Shown here: piece by piece, positions 1-5,893 of the stretch | Layout: each line of letters starts with the position of its first letter | How positions within the stretch are numbered: the first letter of the stretch is position 1 | NCBI GenBank assembly: GCA_039024295.1 | Contig: JBCDIQ010000330.1 | Location: 1-6,718 of the forward strand | From: JBCDIQ01 sp039024295 | GTDB taxonomy: Bacteria > Bacteroidota > Bacteroidia > J057 | Length of the DNA stretch: 6,718 bases | Direction of reading: 5' to 3' | Made by a program: the position numbers and the translations under genes | Notes under the pieces: generated by a model | What the model was told of the DNA's origin: nothing | Database searches by the model: none | The model's input: the letters and a program-made list of their open reading frames with translations, nothing else

Positions 1-11
1 ACCCACTGTTT

Positions 12-40
12 TTTGCTGAAACATTTTTTCGCTAAATTGG
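12..40 (+). promoter_or_regulatory. Possible Bacteroidota-type promoter for the cytochrome/monooxygenase gene
   Basis: TTTG at 12-15 and TAAATTGG at 33-40 are separated by 17 bases. They resemble the Bacteroidota -33 (TTTG) and -7 (TAnnTTTG) elements, with one mismatch in the latter and a spacer slightly shorter than the usual 19 or so. Transcription would begin near 46-48, giving a leader of about 35 bases before the ATG at 82. That agrees with rejecting the TTG at 13 as start. The elements are short and A/T-rich, so a chance match is quite possible. Confidence 0.3.
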
Positions 41-81
41 ATCAGCTCCTTGACTGTTTACAGCCCTTAATTTCACATCTG

Positions 82-1737
82 ATGAACAAACGACTACCAC
101 TCGCATCTCTGGTGCTGGTTTTAATGCTTTGGTTACCAATACCCACATATGCCCAATCCAGCACTTACGATTTTGTCTACAACATTTTTGAGCGCAAGTG
201 CAACAGTTGCCATAGCACAGCCTCTCCAGTCGGAGGGCTTGACCTGGAAGGATCGGGAGCTACTGTGGCGGCCAAGCAGGCAGATGTTTACGCCAAAATA
301 TTCAGCCAAAGCCCAGGAAACGCATACGCAAGTGGGCAGAATTATAAATTAATTGATCCGGGAAATGCCTGGAGGAGCTATATTTTCCGGAAAATAAATG
401 CTGGACTCCAACCCAACATGGTGCTTGATGCTGCCGAGGGAGACCCTCATGATAACAGTCAGCTGCATACAATCACGGACCTGGAAAAGGAGGCCATCCG
501 TCAGTGGATTTTTCAGGCGGCTCCCCAAACCGGCAATGTAGTGGACATCCCCCTTCTCCAACAGTATTACGCTGGGAATGCTGTCCCAAGTTTCACCACG
601 CCTCCACCCGCTCCAGATCCTGCGGAGGGATTCCAGGTCCAGCTAGGCCCATTCTTTCTAGCACCAGAAGGGGAAATTGAATACTTTTGGAAGTATGCCA
701 CACAATTGAAGCAGGACATCGAGGTGAATAAAATTGAGGTGCTGTTTGGCAATTATTCTCACCACCATATCTTGTACAAGTATCGCCCCAATACCCAACA
801 GATAAAAAATGAAGGGTTAAGGCTGGACCCTGCTCATGAGTATACCAGCCTGGTAAGTGCCCAACAATTTGCAGATACCATCACCCTGCCTAAAGGCAGT
901 GCTTTTTTCTGGGAAGCAAATACTTATTTGGATTTCAATACGCATTACATCAATTACTCCCGGGACAAAGTAGCTGGATGTGAGGTGTACCTCAATATTT
1001 ACACCCAACCGAAGGGAACGGCGAGACAAGAAATGAAGTCAGAGCTGATTCCCAACACCTCCATCTATATTCCAAACGATAGCGTGAAGCACACCTTCCA
1101 GGCAAGCTTTTTCGATAGTCGATTGCCAGTAAATATTTACCTATGGGGGCTGACCAGTCACACCCATCAGTGGGGAGTGGATTTTGATGTGTTCACCAGA
1201 AACACAGATGGGACGCGTGATGACCATATTTTCGATGCTGAATACAAGGACGGCGATCCGAATGGGTTGTTCCGTGGATATGATTACCAGCATCCCCCCA
1301 TCCGGTACTTTCACGATTTTCTGCCCGTACGGTTGGACAGAGGGGTCATTTATGAAGCCTCCTGGATAAATAAAGGTGCTGCGCCTGTCCGTTGGGGAGA
1401 TACTTCAGACGACGAGATGATGGTGTTGCTGTTCTTTTACCTGGAGGACACCGCGGGTGTGCAAACGGGGCCTCCCACTTCGGTCGCGGAAACGAGGTCT
1501 TCTATGTTGAGCATGGTCCCTAATCCTGCAAGTGGCCTGATCAAGTTGTACGCTCCAGACGCAGTAGGTGCCATCCAATTTACCTTGATGGACCAAAACG
1601 GTCGAGAGGTATTACAAGAAAACCTTGAACAAAATGGAAAATGGGTAAATGTCAAACATTTACCCAAAGGCCTGTACTTCTACCGTTTGGAAAATTCCAA
1701 GGGAGAGGTACGTATGGAAAAGGTATTGCTTAGGTAG
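82..1737 (+). CDS. Secreted cytochrome c / copper type II monooxygenase (PHM/DBM-like) fusion with T9SS sorting domain
   Basis: 551 residues. Seen: signal peptide at 1-25 (MNKR, hydrophobic core, cut near YAQ-S); c-type haem motif CNSCH at 40-44, with M113 before a helix ending in 'RQWIFQAA' as likely axial ligand; Pro-rich linker at 174-180; then a core that lines up with the peptidylglycine alpha-hydroxylating monooxygenase (PHM) fold. Its copper ligands are H228 and H229 (in SHHHIL) and H288 (in NTHYIN) for the first copper, and H360, H362 (in SHTHQWG) and M446 (in SDDEMM) for the second. Residues 480-551 are a T9SS type A sorting domain (PNPASG start). The family hydroxylates C-H bonds with O2 at two separate coppers. 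Inferred: a surface or secreted oxygenase fed electrons by its own haem. The substrate is unknown. The ATG at 82 is chosen over an in-frame TTG at 13 because the signal peptide starts there. It is convergent with the next gene. Confidence 0.85.
   Translation: MNKRLPLASLVLVLMLWLPIPTYAQSSTYDFVYNIFERKCNSCHSTASPVGGLDLEGSGATVAAKQADVYAKIFSQSPGNAYASGQNYKLIDPGNAWRSYIFRKINAGLQPNMVLDAAEGDPHDNSQLHTITDLEKEAIRQWIFQAAPQTGNVVDIPLLQQYYAGNAVPSFTTPPPAPDPAEGFQVQLGPFFLAPEGEIEYFWKYATQLKQDIEVNKIEVLFGNYSHHHILYKYRPNTQQIKNEGLRLDPAHEYTSLVSAQQFADTITLPKGSAFFWEANTYLDFNTHYINYSRDKVAGCEVYLNIYTQPKGTARQEMKSELIPNTSIYIPNDSVKHTFQASFFDSRLPVNIYLWGLTSHTHQWGVDFDVFTRNTDGTRDDHIFDAEYKDGDPNGLFRGYDYQHPPIRYFHDFLPVRLDRGVIYEASWINKGAAPVRWGDTSDDEMMVLLFFYLEDTAGVQTGPPTSVAETRSSMLSMVPNPASGLIKLYAPDAVGAIQFTLMDQNGREVLQENLEQNGKWVNVKHLPKGLYFYRLENSKGEVRMEKVLLR
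1642..1666. repeat. Perfect inverted repeat inside the monooxygenase gene
   Basis: An 11-base arm at 1642-1652 (TGGGTAAATGT) is followed by a 3-base loop (CAA, 1653-1655) and the exact reverse complement at 1656-1666. It lies in codons for the T9SS sorting domain (protein segment KWVNVKHLPKG), about 70 bases before the stop. There is no T-run after it, so it does not look like an intrinsic terminator. Function unknown. Confidence 0.8.
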
Positions 1738-1747
1738 AAATGATATA

Positions 1748-1775
1748 AGGTGGCCGGCGAGAAAACCGACCGCTT
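1748..1775. terminator. Possible bidirectional terminator hairpin between convergent genes
   Basis: In the 42-base gap between two convergent stop codons, GGCCGG (1752-1757) can pair with CCGACC (1766-1771) with one mismatch around an 8-base loop. The stem can be extended outward to 1748 and 1775 with two G-U-type pairs. On the plus strand it is followed by a T-rich stretch (to about 1787). The stem is imperfect, so this is a candidate only, supported mainly by its location. Confidence 0.4.
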
Positions 1776-1779
1776 CCAT

Positions 1780-3258
1780 TTATTTTGTCTTCAAGACTTC
1801 AAAAACCTTTCTTTTATCACCGGTTAATACCTCGACATAATAAATGCCGGGTACAGCTTCAATCGTCAGGTCTACTTCCTCAGCGATCCCATAATGTTGG
1901 CTCAGGACTTCTTGCCCAAGCACATTTCTGATGGTGATAGAAACATCTGGGTAAGCAACATCCAGGTCAATGGATAGCTGTCCATTCGTAGGGTTTGGGT
2001 AAACAGTCGCGTTCTCAATTGTGGATAGCTCAATGGAACTAAGTCCAGCCAAAGAATACACCCGCACATGGCCTGCACTCATGCCATTGTCATTGTTACC
2101 GGGCGCGCTGATGGCGACTGTTTGCGCGTCTGGCATATACACTTTATCACCGGAGATGTTGCTTGCACCCGCTCCGTCAATGTCTCGCCCTATTTGTTGC
2201 CAGGCACTTCCTGTCCACCGATAAATGCGGGTATGGCCGGATAAATCTCCACTACCATCATTACCGCCAGCGCCAATTGCGATGGTTTGTGCATCAGGCA
2301 TACTAACAGATATCCCCGAAAAGTCTCCTAATGCTTCCCCATCTATGTCAGCCCCTTTTTGTTGCCAGGCACTTCCGTCCCACTGGTAGATTCGAACATG
2401 GCCCGCACTGCTTCCATTGCCATCATTAGCGGGAGCACCAATAGCAACCGTCAGGGCATCCGGCATGCTTACTGATCTACCTGACTCGTCTCCGGCTGCT
2501 TCTCCATCAATGTCAGCCCCCTTTTTTTTCCAATCTGTTCCATCCCACTCGTAGATGCGCACATGGCCCGCATCCCTGCCATTACCTGCGTTATATCGTG
2601 CACCAATGGCTATAGTAGAAGCATCAGGCATACTAATCGCTCGGCCAGATTCGTCCCCAGAGTTCTCGCCATCTATGTCTGAACCTTTTTGCTGCCAGGC
2701 ACTGCCTGTCCATTCATACACCCGAACATGGCCAGATTGGGTTCCTCCGTCATCATTTCGATGGGCACCGATGGCCACCGTTTGGGCATCGGGCATATCA
2801 ACGGCAATCCCAGACCAGTCGACAGCAGCTTCGCCATCAATATTCGCCCCTTTCTGCTGCCAGACACCACCTGTCCATTCAAATACGCGGACATGGCCGG
2901 CCTCAGTTCCATTGTCACTGTTCCCAAAGGCACCGATGGCTATAGTCGAAGCATCAGGCATACTCGCGGAAACACCCGAACGGTCATCCGCTGCTTCTCC
3001 ATCTATGTCCGCACCTTTTTGCTGCCAGGCACTTCCGGTCCATTCAAAAATTCGGACGTGGCCTGCATCTTCTCCGCCGCCATCATTTTGAAAGGAACCA
3101 ATGGCTACGGTTTGGGCATCAGGCATGCTCAGGGATTCTCCCGAACGATCATCTGCTGCTTCTCCATCGATGTCGCCGCCGATTTGGGTTTGAGCATTCA
3201 GAGCTTGACTGAAGCCCAAGGCACTAATGATGACAACGGTTTGTATGAAATTTTTCAT
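1780..3258 (-). CDS. Secreted seven-bladed FG-GAP-like beta-propeller protein with T9SS sorting domain (paralogue A)
   Basis: 492 residues. Seen: signal peptide at 1-22 (MKNF, hydrophobic core, cut near LNA-Q); seven consecutive 55-residue repeats starting at residues 27, 82, 137, 192, 247, 302 and 357, the last ending early near 405 in VYSLAG; then a T9SS type A sorting domain (YPNPTNG at 420-426, to the end). Each repeat reads roughly G.DIDGE......G..xSMPDAQTVAIGA, a variable loop, then AGHVRVYEW.GSAWQQK. That is the FG-GAP/integrin-alpha blade pattern with SG for FG in most blades, and without the long Asp-rich calcium loop of classic FG-GAP. Seven blades would close one propeller. Inferred: a cell-surface or released protein that binds a protein or glycan; no catalytic motif is visible. 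It lies 89 bases downstream of a close paralogue. No clear promoter is seen in that gap, so co-transcription is possible. Confidence 0.88.
   Translation of the reverse strand: MKNFIQTVVIISALGFSQALNAQTQIGGDIDGEAADDRSGESLSMPDAQTVAIGSFQNDGGGEDAGHVRIFEWTGSAWQQKGADIDGEAADDRSGVSASMPDASTIAIGAFGNSDNGTEAGHVRVFEWTGGVWQQKGANIDGEAAVDWSGIAVDMPDAQTVAIGAHRNDDGGTQSGHVRVYEWTGSAWQQKGSDIDGENSGDESGRAISMPDASTIAIGARYNAGNGRDAGHVRIYEWDGTDWKKKGADIDGEAAGDESGRSVSMPDALTVAIGAPANDGNGSSAGHVRIYQWDGSAWQQKGADIDGEALGDFSGISVSMPDAQTIAIGAGGNDGSGDLSGHTRIYRWTGSAWQQIGRDIDGAGASNISGDKVYMPDAQTVAISAPGNNDNGMSAGHVRVYSLAGLSSIELSTIENATVYPNPTNGQLSIDLDVAYPDVSITIRNVLGQEVLSQHYGIAEEVDLTIEAVPGIYYVEVLTGDKRKVFEVLKTK
2044..3180 (-). repeat. Array of seven 165-bp in-frame repeats (blades of paralogue A)
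   Basis: Blades 1 to 7 occupy 3016-3180, 2851-3015, 2686-2850, 2521-2685, 2356-2520, 2191-2355 and 2044-2190 (the last shorter). Blades 1-6 keep the 165-base period exactly, with no insertion or deletion. The DNA encoding MPDA and WQQKG is also strongly conserved; the complement GCATCAGGCAT recurs in several copies. Codons in the loops differ between copies, so this is a diverged, coding repeat and not a recent satellite. Confidence 0.9.
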
Positions 3259-3347
3259 GGTTATATTAATTTTGGCTTGTGTTCACTGTAATTTTATAGG
3301 GTTTTAATTAATTGATAAAAAAGAACTTAACCTCCTTATGCAGAAGC

Positions 3348-4823
3348 TTATTCCTTCTTCAGAATTTCGAATACTTTTCTTTCATCCCCCGTAGAAACCT
3401 CCACAAAGTAAATTCCAGGTGCATGTTCAAGGATCAAGTCAATTTGCTGGGTAGCCCTGTAATCTTGATTCAGCACTTCCTGCCCCATCACGTTTCTGAC
3501 CACAACAGATACCTCAGGATAGGTGGAACCCATGTCTATAGAAAGCTGTCCGTTTGTAGGGTTTGGATACGCAGTTGAATGGCCAATTGCTGAGGAAGAG
3601 ATGGAGCTGATACCCGCCAAGGAATAGACTCGCACATGACCGGATACATCTCCATTGCCGTCGTTGTTTGCTGCACCAATGGCTACCGTCTGGGCATCAG
3701 GCATGCTTATCGATCTTCCTGATTGGTCGCGAAGGGCTTCTCCATCTATGTCTATGCCCTTTTGCTGCCACGCACTCCCAGTCCATTGATAGATGCGCAC
3801 ATGACCAGCGTTCATACCGTTGGTATCATCACTGTCAGCTCCTATTGCTACGGTCTGAGCATCAGGCATGCTAACAGAGACACCTGAGCTAGTCAATACA
3901 TCTCCAAATATGTCAGCACCTTTTTGCTGCCAGAAGGTTCCATCCCACTCATAGACTTGAACCTGGCCGGAAGCAGTTCCTCCTCCATTACTTACGGGAG
4001 CCCCAATGGCCACGGTCTGGGCGTCAGGCATACTTACGGAAGTACCAAACTCGTCTCTAACGGCTTCTCCACCAATATCAGCTCCTTTTTGCTGCCAAGC
4101 TGTTCCGTCCCATTCATAGATTCGTACATGGCCTGCCTGGAATCCATTGCCTCCATTTCGATGGGCCCCGACGGCTATGGTTTGCGCATCAGGCATACTC
4201 ACAGATATACCAGCTTGGTCACCTGCCGCTTCTCCGATAATATCTGTCCCTTTTTGCTGCCAGACGCTACCCGTCCATTCATAGACCTGTACCTTACCGG
4301 ATTCATTTCCGTTTACGTTACTTAGCAAAGCACCAACACCAACGGTTTGGGCATCGGGCATGCTAACGGCAAAACCAAACCAACTGCGTCGGTCATCTCC
4401 GTCTATATCCGCTCCCTTTTGCTGCCAGGCATTGTTGATCCATTCATAGACCCTTACATGACCAGCATCACTGCCGCCAGCATCGTTCCCAAACGCCCCA
4501 ATCGCCACGGTTTGAGGATCAGGCATACTGACGGCAGTTCCAGAAAAGTCACCTGCTGCTTCTCCTGCTATGTTTGCGCCTTTTTGCTGCCAGAGGCTCC
4601 CAGTCCACTCAAAAATACGCACATGGCCAGCGTTTGTGCCATTCCCGTCATGGGTATTAGACCCAATGGCCACAGTCTGGGCATCAGGCATGCTTACGGA
4701 GACCCCGGCTTGATCGCCTGCTACCTCTCCATCAATGTCAGTGCCGATCTGTGTCTGAGCCGATAGGATCTGGCTGAAACAACAGGCTGTTACAAGACAA
4801 AAAGTCTTTATAAAATTTTTCAT
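3348..4823 (-). CDS. Secreted seven-bladed FG-GAP-like beta-propeller protein with T9SS sorting domain (paralogue B)
   Basis: 491 residues, the tandem sister of the gene at 1780-3258, with the same order of parts: signal peptide at 1-22 (MKNFIKTF..., cut near LSA-Q), seven blades from residue 27, and a sorting domain with YPNPTNG at 419-425. Blade 6 (residues 302-355) is one residue short, accounting for the difference in length. The DIDGE motif that opens a blade is more eroded here than in the sister (AGE, IGE, GGE, FGD variants), and blade 3 has an unusual DDRRSWFG. Blade 5 keeps both halves of the FG-GAP signature (EFG and GAP). The gene lies 33 bases downstream of the YD-like protein, too close for a full promoter in the gap, so it is probably in the same transcript. 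Inferred role as for the sister: an exported binding protein with unknown ligand. Confidence 0.88.
   Translation of the reverse strand: MKNFIKTFCLVTACCFSQILSAQTQIGTDIDGEVAGDQAGVSVSMPDAQTVAIGSNTHDGNGTNAGHVRIFEWTGSLWQQKGANIAGEAAGDFSGTAVSMPDPQTVAIGAFGNDAGGSDAGHVRVYEWINNAWQQKGADIDGDDRRSWFGFAVSMPDAQTVGVGALLSNVNGNESGKVQVYEWTGSVWQQKGTDIIGEAAGDQAGISVSMPDAQTIAVGAHRNGGNGFQAGHVRIYEWDGTAWQQKGADIGGEAVRDEFGTSVSMPDAQTVAIGAPVSNGGGTASGQVQVYEWDGTFWQQKGADIFGDVLTSSGVSVSMPDAQTVAIGADSDDTNGMNAGHVRIYQWTGSAWQQKGIDIDGEALRDQSGRSISMPDAQTVAIGAANNDGNGDVSGHVRVYSLAGISSISSSAIGHSTAYPNPTNGQLSIDMGSTYPEVSVVVRNVMGQEVLNQDYRATQQIDLILEHAPGIYFVEVSTGDERKVFEILKKE
3612..4745 (-). repeat. Array of seven in-frame repeats (blades of paralogue B)
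   Basis: Blades 1 to 7 occupy 4581-4745, 4416-4580, 4251-4415, 4086-4250, 3921-4085, 3759-3920 and 3612-3758. Five are exactly 165 bases, blade 6 is 162 bases because of one missing codon near its start, and blade 7 is truncated where it runs into the sorting domain. MPD followed two residues later by T is present in all seven (MPDPQT in blade 2). Confidence 0.9.
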
Positions 4824-4856
4824 AATTGCATTGATTATTTATTCCATCTGGATGAT

Positions 4857-5885
4857 TCAGTTCGCCTGAAATGTATACCTGTACTTCCAGGTCTTGTAGG
4901 GTTCCTTGGCGTAGACATCCATTTCACGCTTGACGGACAGTAATCCTTCCTGGCCATATTCAAACTGAGTCCATTCTTCCAGTTCTCCGTCCCGGAACAG
5001 CTTTTCATCGGTTAGTTTGCCGTCTTTGTATTCAAATTCCCACTCAAACAGGATGTTCTTTTCCCGGCGATCATAGGTAGGTGGCCCTGTGGATACCATC
5101 ATCGTCATGCGCTTTTCCTTATGGTAAAGTTCCCCGTTCTCCCAGCGATACATGGTTATATTGGAAACCCCTGGCACAATTCCAGAAGGTTCCACTACAT
5201 AGTTCAGTTGTCCATTCATGTAATTGTACACATGAATCCCCATCGTGTCACGTGTTTTTCTTGGCCCTTCATCCACCCTGTATTTGGTCAGGATATTGCC
5301 ATCTCCATCGTAGGAATAGGTTTTCCAGGTGTATCCGCCAAGGTCCATCGCATCACGCTCCGTATTAAAGGTTTTCTGTTGAACCAAGTGTCCGTGCTCA
5401 TTGTAGGTGAAATAAGTGGTGTCGCGCTTGGTGTATTGTTTCACCAAAATTCCATCTTCATACACCATGGTTAGCTTGCCATTTAGATAAGGAGGATCAA
5501 AAGGGGGAATGCCATCAGGATCGTACATGCCGTATTCCAGTTCGTCTTCTCGCATCGGATAACTCCTGAATTCAGATTTCACCACCGTATCCTGGAAAAA
5601 CTCGAATGAAACCGAATCTTTGGTATCTATCTCCTCACGATTTATCATCAGGATGGCAGCTTGTTCAAATCGCTTCTTTTCGTCCCAGGAAAAACTCCCC
5701 AGGTGCAGGGCAGAGTCTTCAAATAAAGGACCGCCATTTTTGATTTGCAGAAACAGGTCTAGCTGTTGTACATTGGCTTTACCCAGAGAATCAGGATGTC
5801 GTGGGAGTAAGTCCAGGTAGGTGATTTGTCCGATCAGCCACATAGGACTTGCGACCAATAGACAAAGGATGAATCGTATTTTCAT
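4857..5885 (-). CDS. Secreted protein with YD-like beta-hairpin repeats, function unknown
   Basis: 342 residues, not recognised as a named family. Seen: signal peptide at 1-20 (MKIRF, hydrophobic core, LIGQ) with no Cys for lipid attachment at the cleavage site, so probably a periplasmic or secreted soluble protein. From about residue 140 it carries a series of aromatic hairpin-like units: MVYEDGILV (140-148), FTYNEHGHLV (159-168), YSYDGDGNIL (190-199), YNYMNGQL (220-227), YRWENGELY (246-254), FEYKDGKL (284-291) and FEYGQEGLL (308-316). These resemble the YD/RHS-type or YwqK-like repeats found in surface proteins, but spacing is irregular. There is no T9SS sorting domain and no toxin or peptidase motif. 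The start lies 8 bases after the preceding PQQ-like gene, which points to one operon. The function cannot be stated. Confidence 0.75.
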   Translation of the reverse strand: MKIRFILCLLVASPMWLIGQITYLDLLPRHPDSLGKANVQQLDLFLQIKNGGPLFEDSALHLGSFSWDEKKRFEQAAILMINREEIDTKDSVSFEFFQDTVVKSEFRSYPMREDELEYGMYDPDGIPPFDPPYLNGKLTMVYEDGILVKQYTKRDTTYFTYNEHGHLVQQKTFNTERDAMDLGGYTWKTYSYDGDGNILTKYRVDEGPRKTRDTMGIHVYNYMNGQLNYVVEPSGIVPGVSNITMYRWENGELYHKEKRMTMMVSTGPPTYDRREKNILFEWEFEYKDGKLTDEKLFRDGELEEWTQFEYGQEGLLSVKREMDVYAKEPYKTWKYRYTFQAN

Positions 5886-5893
5886 GACAGGTG

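Noticed and set aside
13..81. An in-frame TTG at 13 would add 23 residues to the cytochrome/monooxygenase protein.
   Set aside because: The added segment would bury the signal peptide, which begins cleanly at the ATG at 82, and it would overlap the candidate promoter.
2555..3291. Open frames of 178 and 200 codons on the plus strand, opposite paralogue A.
   Set aside because: They are antisense to the repeat array. Their own 55-residue repetition mirrors the real gene, and they have no signal peptide or known domain.
3333..3339. On the minus strand, AAGGAGG, a perfect Shine-Dalgarno-like sequence between the two paralogues.
   Set aside because: It lies about 75 bases before the ATG of paralogue A, with no start codon at a usable distance, and Bacteroidota rarely depend on such sites.
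3924..4766. Open frames of 133 and 139 codons on the plus strand, opposite paralogue B.
   Set aside because: Same cause: the repeated codon pattern of the real minus-strand gene leaves the other strand free of stops.
1780..4823. The regular 165-bp periodicity as a CRISPR array or non-coding satellite.
   Set aside because: The period is a whole number of codons, the repeats are diverged at the DNA level while the protein motif is kept, and both arrays lie inside intact genes with signal peptides and sorting domains.
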